15,149 nucleotides of DNA, from NCBI GenBank assembly GCA_965373045.1, contig CBDVEQ010000043.1, forward strand, positions 1-15,149. Direction: 5' to 3'. Below are positions 1-7,650 of this stretch, piece after piece (the stretch's first letter is position 1; each line of letters opens with the position of its first letter). The DNA is from DAOVDI01 sp965373045. GTDB lineage: Bacteria; Acidobacteriota; Aminicenantia; Aminicenantales; Aminicenantaceae. The notes below the pieces were generated by a model. The model had not been told where the DNA came from, did no database searches, and saw only the letters and a list, made by a program, of their open reading frames with translations. The position numbers and the translations under genes were made by a program.

Positions 1-8
1 AGAACTGG

Positions 9-28
9 ATTCCCGTTTGCACGGGAAT
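9..28. repeat. REP-like palindrome
   Basis: A perfect 8-bp inverted repeat (ATTCCCGT / ACGGGAAT) has a 4-nt loop, and the sequence CTGGATTCCCG precedes it. It resembles the short dispersed 'GGATTCCCGC...GCGGGAATGA' palindromes common between genes in many proteobacterial and related genomes. Only one copy is in the window, so its repetitive nature is inferred from resemblance. Confidence 0.5.
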
Positions 29-83
29 GATGGAACACGACGAAGCCACTGCGGTGAGATCGGCTCGCCCGAAGGGTAAAAAG

Positions 84-141
84 TGTCGATACATAAGAAT
101 AGATCTTCAAATGATCGTATTGTTGTTTAAACGTATCGACA
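84..141. promoter_or_regulatory. Intergenic inverted repeat upstream of the aminotransferase gene
   Basis: Perfect 9-bp arms TGTCGATAC (84-92) and GTATCGACA (133-141) enclose 40 nt, which contain a smaller GATC...GATC repeat. The right arm is followed by AATTTTTAT, so it could be a terminator for a gene left of the window. It could also be an operator or structured leader for the gene at 217. Function unknown. Confidence 0.35.
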
Positions 142-168
142 ATTTTTATCAATAAAGCAGGCTAAATA

Positions 169-177
169 TGATATAAA
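169..177 (+). promoter_or_regulatory. Candidate extended -10 promoter
   Basis: TGATATAAA fits an extended -10 element (TGn + TATAAA). No good -35 box lies 17 nt upstream. It would give a 5' leader of about 30 nt ending in the strong Shine-Dalgarno AAAGGAG (204-210), 6 nt before the ATG at 217. Confidence 0.35.
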
Positions 178-216
178 TATTAATAATTATATTTTTAAAT
201 TTTAAAGGAGCATAAA

Positions 217-1551
217 ATGTTATCCAACCGCAGGGAGTTTTTAAAAAGTTTGGGTTTAGGTATTGGAAGTCTGGGAGTCTTCGGTCTCTCTGCAAAGGAT
301 GCCCAGGCGGAGATCCAAAAAAAAATCGAGCAGGTAAAACACAAAACAGCAGCAGAGATCGCTTGGGATGAAGACTTCTGGTTTTATGTTCAACAAGCTT
401 TCAACATCGATAGAAGTGTTATCAACCTGAATAATGGAGGTGTTCATCCGGCCCCGAAGATCGTGATTGATGCGGTACACCGGTATCTGGATTTTTCAAA
501 TGGTTCACCTGTTTACAATTCCTGGCGGATCCTCAGACCAAGAAAGGAGCTTATCCGAAAAAAACTGGCCTCAACGTTCGGATGTTCTCCAGAAGAGATC
601 GCCATGGTCAGAAATGTGACCGAGGCCCTTCAGATCGTTCTGCTTGGAATTGACCTGAAAGCCGGAGACGAGGTTTTAACTACGACACATGATTATCCGT
701 CAATGAAAAACGCCCTTTATCAGAGGAATAAAAGGGAAGGAATTGTTGTAAAGACTTTTCCCTTTGAGTATCCGCCGAAAAGTATGAAAGATCTGGTCGA
801 TCAGTTTGAAAAAAATATAACATCGCGAACAAAAATGATCCTTGTTTGCCATGTTACTAATCTGACAGGACAGATTTTTCCAATAAGGGATTTATGCCGG
901 ATGGCCAGGAAAAAAGGGATTGAAGTTGTTATAGACGGAGCCCATGCGTTCGGTCATTTCACTTTTAAACAGAAAGACCTGGATTGTGATATTTATGGCG
1001 CCAATCTTCATAAATGGATGATGGCGCCTATCGGGACAGGATTTTTATATGTTAAAAAAGAGAAAATTCGGAATATATGGCCGCTGTTTCCAGCGGCTGA
1101 ACCCCAGGGCGATGACATCCGCAAATTTGAGCATATCGGGACGCATCCGGAATATCTGAAACTTGCTATCGGCGATGCACTGGCATTTCACCATGGAATC
1201 GGTCCGAAGCGCAAAGAAGAACGTCTGCGCTACCTGCGGGATTACTGGGCAAAAAAAATTGAAACCCTTCCCGGAGTCAAATTATTGACTTCATATTCCC
1301 CGGAAATGTCATGCGGAATTGGAACTTTTACCGTTAAAAACATGGATATGGGAAAATTAACTGCCGCTCTTTTTCAGCAGTATAAGATCATAGTGACCGG
1401 GGTCGGTGTTCCTGCTCCAAAAATTGGCGGAAAAACAGTGAACGGTATCCGGGTCACGCCAAGTATTTATACAACAAAACGAGAGCTGGATATTTTTATT
1501 GAAGCTATTACAGGATATGTGAAAAACGGACTACCTGGTATTGCCGAATAA
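217..1551 (+). CDS. Tat-exported PLP-dependent aminotransferase class V family protein (isopenicillin N epimerase / cysteine desulfurase-like)
   Basis: This 444-aa protein starts with a twin-arginine signal: NRREFLKSL at residues 4-12, a glycine/leucine hydrophobic stretch, and a probable cleavage after DAQA near residue 31. The remainder is a fold-type I PLP enzyme of the class V (CsdA/isopenicillin N epimerase-like) group. It shows NNGGVHPAP near 72-80, an RNVTEALQ segment near 132-139 that likely binds the cofactor phosphate, DGAHAFG at 240-246 (D240 would contact the pyridine nitrogen) and NLHKW at 263-267 with K266 as the Schiff-base lysine. All expected cofactor residues are present, so it is probably an active enzyme that folds with PLP in the cytoplasm before Tat export. 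The substrate cannot be read from the sequence. A strong SD (AAAGGAG, 6 nt upstream) sets the start. The next gene is 68 bp away and seems to have its own promoter. Confidence 0.85.
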   Translation: MLSNRREFLKSLGLGIGSLGVFGLSAKDAQAEIQKKIEQVKHKTAAEIAWDEDFWFYVQQAFNIDRSVINLNNGGVHPAPKIVIDAVHRYLDFSNGSPVYNSWRILRPRKELIRKKLASTFGCSPEEIAMVRNVTEALQIVLLGIDLKAGDEVLTTTHDYPSMKNALYQRNKREGIVVKTFPFEYPPKSMKDLVDQFEKNITSRTKMILVCHVTNLTGQIFPIRDLCRMARKKGIEVVIDGAHAFGHFTFKQKDLDCDIYGANLHKWMMAPIGTGFLYVKKEKIRNIWPLFPAAEPQGDDIRKFEHIGTHPEYLKLAIGDALAFHHGIGPKRKEERLRYLRDYWAKKIETLPGVKLLTSYSPEMSCGIGTFTVKNMDMGKLTAALFQQYKIIVTGVGVPAPKIGGKTVNGIRVTPSIYTTKRELDIFIEAITGYVKNGLPGIAE

Positions 1552-1579
1552 TGTATATTCACTTGAATTTCCATGTAAA

Positions 1580-1608
1580 TTGACATACATTTAATGTCTG
1601 TATACGAA
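1580..1608 (+). promoter_or_regulatory. Candidate sigma-70-type promoter of the glycosidase gene
   Basis: A perfect -35 TTGACA (1580-1585) is followed, after 17 nt, by a weak -10 TACGAA (1603-1608). Transcription would start at about 1615, only about 5 nt before the ATG at 1620, which has no Shine-Dalgarno motif. The leader would therefore be almost absent. Confidence 0.4.
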
Positions 1609-1619
1609 TTTGAACTGAA

Positions 1620-3977
1620 ATGAAAACGAGTAAACGATTGGCTCTAATACTTCTCGCAGGGATTATTCTGTGTCCCCGGATGCATACCGAAATCATCTAC
1701 CCATGGAAGAATACATATATAGGAGCTCTTGAAGACAAGGCATGGGCCGGTCTCGTACTTGTTCCTGACAATAAGAACGTTTTTGCCTTCCGTCTGAGAG
1801 TTATAAAGGGGAAAGAAACAGCAGATGGACTTGACCTGCTCTATCTTGTGTCTGAGGTCGGGCCACATTCTCCTGATGGGAAATATGCCAGAGTAAAATT
1901 TGATCTGAGCCTGCCTTTCGGAAAAGGAAATGAGACTCCTATCCTGAAGAAACCTGCATCCAAAAAAGATGTTATGACCCTTGAATGGTCACGACAGGAT
2001 GAGAACACTGTGGTAGGGAAGATCTCTTATCCCAAATACATAGAAATCGCTTTGCATCATTATTTTCCATGGAATTATCACGGCGCCTACAGGTCTTTAA
2101 AGGGCAGATATGTCCTGGGAACCGGTTCCTCAGGCAGTCCTCTTCAATATCTATTTTGGAGCAGCCAGGAAGCACAAACATCAGAGACCCTGGAAAATGG
2201 AGATCATGTCCAGACATTTGTACATACGAAGGAAGTTTATTTTGTAGTGAGGCTGGGTGAAGATCTGAATATCATGAAAAATAACATCTACCGCTACAAA
2301 AACGAAAAGACCATTGATTCGTTCCTGAAGGAAGAATCACAGAGATACCAGCAGGCCAGAGTAAAGATCAAGGGTTACAACGAGGGCATTTGCAGCGCAA
2401 TTACAAATAACCTTTTTTGGATGACTTTGTATCAGCCAGGGCGTCATCGCCTGTATACCCCGGCGAGCCGGAAAAGGATTTTTCTTCAACCGGACGGCAT
2501 CAAGGATCACTGGACGATCTTTGAGTGGGATTCCTTTTTTAATGCGCTTGAGGTTTCAATCGAAAGTTCAAAGCATGCCTTTGATATCCTAAGATCCGTC
2601 CTCCAGACACAATATGCCAATGGAAATATACCAAATTGGCGAAGTCGTTATAACGGTACTCCGGATCGTTCACAACCACCAGTAGGGGCGTATGTTGTAT
2701 TAAAGATTTTTCAGAGAACAGCGGATTTGGATTTTCTTACTTTTGCTTATCCCTATCTGACAAAATGGCATGCCTTCTGGAAAGCCAGAACATTATCTGG
2801 AAGTTTTCGCAGGGATGGAAATGGGGATGGCCTTCTTGAGTGGGGTAGTGACAGAATTCTTGTCAACAGAAGGAAATACCCGGAATGGGAGGTCGATTCA
2901 ACCGGCAAACAAAGGGCTATGTGGGAATCCGGACAGGACGATCTGCCGAACTGGGATGAGGCTGGGTTTAATGATTCATCAGGCACTATGACAATGAACT
3001 GTATCGATCTGAACTCTCTTTATGCATTAGATGCTTATTGTCTATCCCAGATCGCAAGTATTCTGCAGAAACGAAGGGACCACAGGCGCTATTCCGACGA
3101 ATATGAATCTATGAAAAAGTTAATAAATGACGTTCTCTGGGACAACAGGGAAGGTTTTTACTTTGACCGTCATTGGAACGGGACTTTTTCGAAACGAAAA
3201 GCATCCTCGAATTTTTTCCCTTTGATAGCAATGATCCCAAACAGAAGGCAGGCACTGCGCATGCTTCGCCATATGATCAATGAGAAATATTTCTGGGGTG
3301 AATATGTCATTCCGACCATTTCTCGCAGTGATCCGAAATTCAAAGAACAGCAGTACTGGAGAGGCACGATCTGGCCGCCGACAAATTATCTTGTGTACCA
3401 TGGGTTGAAGGCTTATGAGTTTGATGCGGCTGCTTCGGAATTTGCAAAGCGGAGTGTTTCTCTTTTTATGAAAAGTTGGGAAAATTTTCAACTTTGTCCT
3501 GAAAACTTTGATTCCCGGACAGGTGAAGCGGGAGGACAAAGACATCAGAGCTGGGGACCGTTGTTTGCACTCATAGCCCTGGAAGAGTATATGGATATTA
3601 CACCTTGGGAAGGATTTCGTTTTGGTGTTATGAATCCCAAGAAAAAAGGGACTCTGTCACGCATGTCTATTCAGGGACGGCACTACGAGCTGAAAATATC
3701 TTCCAAAGGGATCAAACTCAAAGAAGAAGGAAAAGAGATAATCAGGACAAATGGAGGAGCAATTTTTCGACGTTTCCTGTATTCGGAACCCGAAGTCTCC
3801 TTTGATATATCGACGTTTGAGAAAAGGAAAATCACCATACGGTTTTTGAACAAGGGAAAATATGAACTCATGGTCAACGACCAGACGATCGAGATTTTTT
3901 CAGCCAAATCCAAGAAAATCAAAATCCCTAAAGGGAAAACTAAAATACTTATTCTTCTGCTGAAAAAGGAAGAATGA
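1620..3977 (+). CDS. Secreted glycoside hydrolase, GH63/MGH1-like (alpha/alpha)6-barrel family
   Basis: A 785-aa protein with a likely Sec signal (KTSKR, then a hydrophobic stretch at 7-18); there is no convincing AxA cleavage site or lipobox. Residues about 30-240 look like an N-terminal beta-sandwich. Residues about 250-660 carry the hallmarks of the (alpha/alpha)6-barrel glycosidases of the GH63 / mannosylglycerate hydrolase-like group: FEWDSFF (301-307), GNIPNWRS (335-342), DGLLEWGSD (403-411), WESGQDDLPNWD (435-446), YWRGTIWPPTNY (579-590) and CPENFDSRTGE (626-636). By family comparison D440 is the candidate general acid and E628 or E636 the candidate base. A beta-rich tail of about 120 residues follows. 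Known relatives act on alpha-linked sugars such as glucosylglycerate, mannosylglycerate, trehalose-like or oligosaccharide substrates; the real substrate is unknown here. No SD precedes the ATG. The stop lies 12 bp from the stop of the convergent transporter gene. Confidence 0.8.
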   Translation: MKTSKRLALILLAGIILCPRMHTEIIYPWKNTYIGALEDKAWAGLVLVPDNKNVFAFRLRVIKGKETADGLDLLYLVSEVGPHSPDGKYARVKFDLSLPFGKGNETPILKKPASKKDVMTLEWSRQDENTVVGKISYPKYIEIALHHYFPWNYHGAYRSLKGRYVLGTGSSGSPLQYLFWSSQEAQTSETLENGDHVQTFVHTKEVYFVVRLGEDLNIMKNNIYRYKNEKTIDSFLKEESQRYQQARVKIKGYNEGICSAITNNLFWMTLYQPGRHRLYTPASRKRIFLQPDGIKDHWTIFEWDSFFNALEVSIESSKHAFDILRSVLQTQYANGNIPNWRSRYNGTPDRSQPPVGAYVVLKIFQRTADLDFLTFAYPYLTKWHAFWKARTLSGSFRRDGNGDGLLEWGSDRILVNRRKYPEWEVDSTGKQRAMWESGQDDLPNWDEAGFNDSSGTMTMNCIDLNSLYALDAYCLSQIASILQKRRDHRRYSDEYESMKKLINDVLWDNREGFYFDRHWNGTFSKRKASSNFFPLIAMIPNRRQALRMLRHMINEKYFWGEYVIPTISRSDPKFKEQQYWRGTIWPPTNYLVYHGLKAYEFDAAASEFAKRSVSLFMKSWENFQLCPENFDSRTGEAGGQRHQSWGPLFALIALEEYMDITPWEGFRFGVMNPKKKGTLSRMSIQGRHYELKISSKGIKLKEEGKEIIRTNGGAIFRRFLYSEPEVSFDISTFEKRKITIRFLNKGKYELMVNDQTIEIFSAKSKKIKIPKGKTKILILLLKKEE

Positions 3978-3989
3978 CCTGGAATTAGT

Positions 3990-5153
3990 TCAGAGTAAAG
4001 CCTGTTTTTTTTGCAGTATAAAATAATAAAGACTGACAGGTACCCCTAGAGCGGCGATTAGAAGAAAAGGTGTATTAATACCGAAATAATCTGATAAAAA
4101 ACCTGAAATGAGTCCGAAAATCGAGCCGGAAAGCATTTGTATGTTTGCAGCCAGGCTGAATGCAATGGTTTTGTTTTTCTCAGATACCGAATCCCCGACA
4201 AAAGCCTGCAAAGCTGGATAATTCAAAAATAGAAAAGTACCGAAGAAAAATAAACTGAGCAATGCTATTAAACTGCTTTGGGACAATCCAAGCAGTACCA
4301 GGCATATAGTCGAGCCAGTAAATCCGGCAACGCAAATATTCCATCGACCGAATTTTTTATTCAACAATCCATACAGATAGGTCATAATGGTCCCAAGAAA
4401 GATCCAAATCGCCATATAGAAACCGGTTTTTCCCAGGGAAATATTAAATCTGTGGTTGAGGAGAGAAGGCGCAAAATAAATTGCAGTGCCCCAGCAGGCT
4501 CCTCCGAATATAAAACCTGGAATAAATACTTTGATCTGTTTTATTGTCTGGGTCCAGGAAGAAAAGGTTGTTGATTTTCCAGGATATGTTTTTCTTGTGG
4601 TAGTGTTCTTCATAATAGTAAAAGCCAGTACTCCAAACACAAAACATACCAATGCCCAGAGAACCATAGGCATTTTCCACGAATATCTTTGAGATAGATA
4701 ACCGACAGATATAAAAGCCAGGAACACGCCGAGATTTCCGGAACCGCTCTGGATACCCATAGCAAAATCCAATCCCTTGTCAGCATGAGATCTGGAGATC
4801 CACGAAATACCGAGAGGATGATAGAAACTGACGAAAAACCTCATTACGAGATAAATTCCGAGAAACATAAGAAAGCTTGATGTTGAAGTGAGAAGAACAA
4901 GGCTTGCGCTTATGCCGATGAGGCTGAAAAGCAGCATATGCTTGTATTCATATTTATATTCCAGATGGGTAATGAGGATATGAAAGAGAAATGTAACAAA
5001 AAGCCCAAGGTTAGACAGTATGCCAATATGGGAGTATTTTGTGATAATAAAATGTTGGCTGTAAAGGAGAGGAAAGATCATCGCCACTGCGACTGTGGAT
5101 GCATCGTTAAGAAAATGGATTATGGAATTGGAGAGGAGGATGGTCTTTTTCAT
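3990..5153 (-). CDS. MFS transporter, fosmidomycin resistance (FSR)-like
   Basis: A 387-aa, strongly hydrophobic protein with about 12 predicted membrane segments, the usual size for the major facilitator superfamily. The N-terminus, with HFLNDAS at residues 13-19 in the first helix, resembles the fosmidomycin-resistance-like (FSR) branch of MFS, whose members share a H-F-x-N-D signature there. There is a basic loop after helix 2 (EYKYEYKH) and a 'FYHPLGISWISR' segment in the N-terminal half. It probably works as a proton-coupled efflux or uptake carrier; the substrate cannot be deduced. It is transcribed alone from the promoter at 5169-5197 and converges on the glycosidase gene with a 12-bp gap and no visible terminator between them. 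The ATG has no SD in the expected position. Confidence 0.8.
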   Translation of the reverse strand: MKKTILLSNSIIHFLNDASTVAVAMIFPLLYSQHFIITKYSHIGILSNLGLFVTFLFHILITHLEYKYEYKHMLLFSLIGISASLVLLTSTSSFLMFLGIYLVMRFFVSFYHPLGISWISRSHADKGLDFAMGIQSGSGNLGVFLAFISVGYLSQRYSWKMPMVLWALVCFVFGVLAFTIMKNTTTRKTYPGKSTTFSSWTQTIKQIKVFIPGFIFGGACWGTAIYFAPSLLNHRFNISLGKTGFYMAIWIFLGTIMTYLYGLLNKKFGRWNICVAGFTGSTICLVLLGLSQSSLIALLSLFFFGTFLFLNYPALQAFVGDSVSEKNKTIAFSLAANIQMLSGSIFGLISGFLSDYFGINTPFLLIAALGVPVSLYYFILQKKQALL

Positions 5154-5168
5154 TCGTAAAGAAGACCA

Positions 5169-5197
5169 TATATACTAAAAAATTAAAGGACTGTCAA
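5169..5197 (-). promoter_or_regulatory. Sigma-70-type promoter of the MFS gene
   Basis: On the minus strand a perfect TTGACA (5197-5192) is followed after exactly 17 nt by TATATA (5174-5169). The start of transcription would be near 5162, about 9 nt before the ATG at 5153, too little room for a normal Shine-Dalgarno. Confidence 0.6.
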
Positions 5198-5232
5198 TTT
5201 TTAGACATCAAACAAGGGAAATTCTTTGTGGA

Positions 5233-5871
5233 TTATGAGTATTCTTCGAGGATATAGGAACTGATGCCGTCTTTTTGAAGTCTTAAACGGATTTTTTCTG
5301 CATCTCTTTGAGATCGAGTATTGATGCGAACGCGATAATACCAGTTTTCAGGTGTTTTGTAACATGTGATACTGACATTGTCGTAGTTTTTTTCAAGTTT
5401 GCGTTTAAGATAAGTGGCATTTTTTATCATGATAAAAGATGAGATCTGAACGACATACTTTCGTGAGCTTTCTTTAGGAGATAGATGTTCGAGGATTTCA
5501 AGCCGGACAGGGACAACACCGGTCTCGATCATATCAAGTGCTTTTGCACCTGAATAGGACATATCGATAATACGGCCTTTGACGAATGGACCCCTGTCAT
5601 TGATCCGGACCACAACGCTTTTTTTATTATTGAGGTTCGTGACCTTAACGTGTGTGTTGAATAGCAGGTAGTTATGAGCAGCCGTCAAAGCATACATATC
5701 ATAGATTTCTTTGTTTGATGTTAATTTTCCATGAAAGTCTTCCCCGTACCAGGATGCAAGACCAGTCTGAATCGCACTTCCGGGACTCGTCATGATCCTG
5801 GCACAGGAAGACAATACAAGGAGGGAAAATAATAGGAGGAGATATATGCGAAAAGTCTGTGTTGTTTTCAT
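5233..5871 (-). CDS. rlpA: RlpA-type septal lytic transglycosylase lipoprotein with SPOR domain
   Basis: A 212-aa lipoprotein. The signal peptide has a hydrophobic core at 9-20 and a lipobox LSSC with C23 as the lipidated cysteine. Residues about 36-130 form the double-psi beta-barrel of RlpA, with GLASWYGEDFHG at 37-48. The three polar residues needed for lytic activity in Pseudomonas RlpA (E120, H131, D157) correspond to E55, H66 and D92 here, with identical spacing (11 and 26 residues). Residues about 138-210 form a SPOR domain (KYVVQISSF at its start), which binds peptidoglycan stripped of stem peptides at the division septum. The inferred role is cleavage of denuded glycan strands during daughter-cell separation. 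The start is fixed by the complete signal peptide; an SD is not obvious. The upstream gap holds a terminator for the LOG gene. Confidence 0.9.
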   Translation of the reverse strand: MKTTQTFRIYLLLLFSLLVLSSCARIMTSPGSAIQTGLASWYGEDFHGKLTSNKEIYDMYALTAAHNYLLFNTHVKVTNLNNKKSVVVRINDRGPFVKGRIIDMSYSGAKALDMIETGVVPVRLEILEHLSPKESSRKYVVQISSFIMIKNATYLKRKLEKNYDNVSITCYKTPENWYYRVRINTRSQRDAEKIRLRLQKDGISSYILEEYS

Positions 5872-5951
5872 TGTTGATACAGATGATGCTGGAAAACAAA
5901 GGAGCCTGCAATCGCCTGTTAAGGTGAATCGCAGGGTGAATTCAAAATCAA

Positions 5952-5975
5952 AATATCATCTTTGAAGATGATATT
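5952..5975 (-). terminator. Rho-independent terminator after the LOG gene
   Basis: Perfect 11-bp arms AATATCATCTT / AAGATGATATT enclose a 2-nt centre (the functional loop would be slightly larger). On the minus strand the hairpin follows the LOG stop codon by about 33 nt and is followed by a T-rich tract (TTTTGATTTTG). It is AT-rich for a terminator, but its position and shape fit. In the same gap a weaker stem (CCTGC 5905-5909 / GCAGG 5931-5935) lies before rlpA. Confidence 0.6.
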
Positions 5976-6008
5976 GGGTTCATTCATGGATGAAAAAAGA
6001 AAGTTTAA

Positions 6009-6746
6009 TTATTTCAGAAATCTTGGAAGATCCTTTTTCAGAAGATCAAATGCTTCCTGGGGGCTTGAAACAAATTTGAACAGCTTAACATCTTCAGATG
6101 CGATGGATCCGTATTTTACCAAATGATCAAAATCAACGGTCTTTCTCCAGAAATCTTCCCCGTAGAGGAGGATATCTACTTTATTTCTGTGGATCTTGTC
6201 TGTCTGCACCAATGTCAGCATTTCAAAAATCTCATCCATAGTTCCAAATCCACCCGGGAATGCAATCACAGCTCTGGCACGGTTGATAAGAAAAAATTTT
6301 CTCATGAAAAAATAGTGAAACGTAAAATTGAGTTCGGGCGATATAAAAGAATTCGGATATTGTTCAAAAGGGAGCGAGATATTCATTCCTATTGTCAGCC
6401 CTCCCGCTCTTTGTGCGCCTCGGTTGGCTGCTTCCATTATTCCTGGACCGCCCCCAGTACAAATAACAAAATTTTTTCCATTAGGTTTCAATCGTATTGC
6501 CCAGTGAGCGATCTTATAGGCTAATTCCTCTGCCTCCCAGTAATAACGTGATAGAAGGGATTCATTGTCGTCCAAATCGGTTCGTGAAGAACCAAGAAAC
6601 AGAACGGTGTTGTTGATGCGGTAATGATCCAATCTGGAAGTAGGTTCAAGATATTCACTCAATATCCGAATTGTCCTGGCCTTATCGGAATGGAGAAAAT
6701 CTTTGTTCTGATATGCTTTTTTTGGGTTCTTGTTGTTTTGGCTCAT
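6009..6746 (-). CDS. LOG family protein (nucleoside 5'-monophosphate phosphoribohydrolase, TIGR00730-like)
   Basis: This 245-aa protein has a Rossmann-like LOG ('lysine decarboxylase-like') domain. It carries the two glycine-rich signatures: GGGPGIMEA at 98-106 and PGGFGTMDE at 164-172, where E172 is the conserved active-site glutamate. A conserved arginine precedes the second motif (MRK, 148-150). Characterised LOG proteins release the base from cytokinin-type or AMP-like nucleotides; the historic annotation as lysine decarboxylase is wrong. The first 35-40 residues are polar and probably an extension, as in larger bacterial members. Transcription runs from a consensus promoter at 6775-6804 and ends at the hairpin at 5952-5975, so the gene is probably monocistronic. 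The start is the ATG at 6746; a GAGG lies rather far (about 15 nt) upstream. Confidence 0.85.
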   Translation of the reverse strand: MSQNNKNPKKAYQNKDFLHSDKARTIRILSEYLEPTSRLDHYRINNTVLFLGSSRTDLDDNESLLSRYYWEAEELAYKIAHWAIRLKPNGKNFVICTGGGPGIMEAANRGAQRAGGLTIGMNISLPFEQYPNSFISPELNFTFHYFFMRKFFLINRARAVIAFPGGFGTMDEIFEMLTLVQTDKIHRNKVDILLYGEDFWRKTVDFDHLVKYGSIASEDVKLFKFVSSPQEAFDLLKKDLPRFLK

Positions 6747-6774
6747 CTGTTTTCTTATTTACCTCGCAAAATGG

Positions 6775-6804
6775 ATTATACGGTCTGTCCTCAATATCTG
6801 TCAA
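6775..6804 (-). promoter_or_regulatory. Consensus sigma-70 promoter of the LOG gene
   Basis: The minus strand reads TTGACA (6804-6799), an 18-nt spacer, then TATAAT (6780-6775). Both boxes match the consensus exactly. The predicted transcription start is near 6768, about 21 nt before the ATG at 6746. Confidence 0.75.
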
Positions 6805-6847
6805 ATAAGATTCTTCTTCCGATTATTTGATGCAAACGGTTATGATT

Positions 6848-6876
6848 TTGACTTGCGGTAAAGCCTATGCTATCTA
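6848..6876 (+). promoter_or_regulatory. Candidate promoter of the purine operon
   Basis: TTGACT (6848-6853), 17 nt, then TATCTA (6871-6876). The -10 box is weak. A transcript start near 6883 would exclude upstream in-frame starts and leave a 28-nt leader before the ATG at 6911. Confidence 0.4.
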
Positions 6877-6910
6877 TAGGGCTCAGTACGTTACTATTTC
6901 TGGAGTGGAA

Positions 6911-7648
6911 ATGAAAACTGTGAAAAAAGGACTTATATCCATGGTTTATCCGGGAAGAATGATAATTCTGGGCAGGGATGTTACGGGAACGAAAAACATT
7001 GTCCTTTATGTAATTACAGGAAGATCGCCTTCAAGCCAGGCCAGAGAAATTGTTTGGGAAAAAGATTCTTTTTGGGTAAAGCCTACAGATAAGGATATTA
7101 TAAAGACCGGTAATATCGATCTTCTTGTTTATCCATCGCTTTTTGCCATTCATCAGGGTGTTGCTGTTAGTAATGGAAAACAGACTGTCGATATCCTGGC
7201 CAGCCTCAGCCACAGCCGGAGCGCCTCTGAGATCCTGGCTTTTTCACTTCAGAAATGGGAGTACGAACCGGATGGCCCCACTTTTACACCTAGAATAAGT
7301 GGATGCCTGCTTTCTTCGGAAAGTGCTGCGCTCAGTCTTATCAAGAGATCCGAGAACGGTTCATCGATACGAAACATTTATGAATTTCCATTGATCAAAG
7401 GCAAAGGATGTTTTATATCCACATATGCCGGAGAAAACATTAATCCGCTTTCTCCTTTTAAAGGAGAGCCAGTTGAAGTGGATATTAAAGAAACATCGCC
7501 TCAAAAAATTGCAGAGAGCCTGTATGACAGACTTGCCCCGGACGATCCAAATAAAGATTTCCGGGTTTCAGTGGCATGCCTGTTTGTTAACAGGAAGAAT
7601 ACGGATAAATTTGAATATTACATCATAAACAGAAAGGACAGGATCTGA
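6911..7648 (+). CDS. PurO-like IMP cyclohydrolase
   Basis: A 245-aa protein of the PurO-like IMP cyclohydrolase type (PF07826), recognised from the N-terminal block YPGRMIILGRD...YVITGRSPSSQ (13-43), which matches the family's 'Y-x-GR-x-x-x-x-G ... Y-x-x-x-x-RS' pattern. Such enzymes close FAICAR to IMP, the last step of purine synthesis, and are unrelated to the N-terminal domain of bifunctional PurH. The next gene starts 2 nt after this stop and encodes the preceding step, which strongly supports the assignment. The frame is open from an ATG at 6827, but I start at 6911: GGAG lies 6 nt upstream, the conserved block begins just inside, and the candidate promoter lies between the two ATGs. 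The fold call rests on remembered family pattern plus neighbour. Confidence 0.7.
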   Translation: MKTVKKGLISMVYPGRMIILGRDVTGTKNIVLYVITGRSPSSQAREIVWEKDSFWVKPTDKDIIKTGNIDLLVYPSLFAIHQGVAVSNGKQTVDILASLSHSRSASEILAFSLQKWEYEPDGPTFTPRISGCLLSSESAALSLIKRSENGSSIRNIYEFPLIKGKGCFISTYAGENINPLSPFKGEPVEVDIKETSPQKIAESLYDRLAPDDPNKDFRVSVACLFVNRKNTDKFEYYIINRKDRI

Positions 7649-7650
7649 AC

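Noticed and set aside
3120..3545. 141-residue minus-strand open frame inside the glycosidase gene
   Set aside because: Antisense shadow of conserved glycosidase motifs (YWRGTIWPPTNY region).
4005..4012. T8 run after the glycosidase gene as a rho-independent terminator
   Set aside because: No stable GC-rich stem precedes it, and it encodes lysines near the end of the MFS protein on the other strand.
6827..6910. N-terminal 28-residue extension of the PurO-like protein
   Set aside because: No SD at the 6827 ATG, the candidate promoter lies inside this stretch, and the family's first conserved block starts just after the ATG at 6911.
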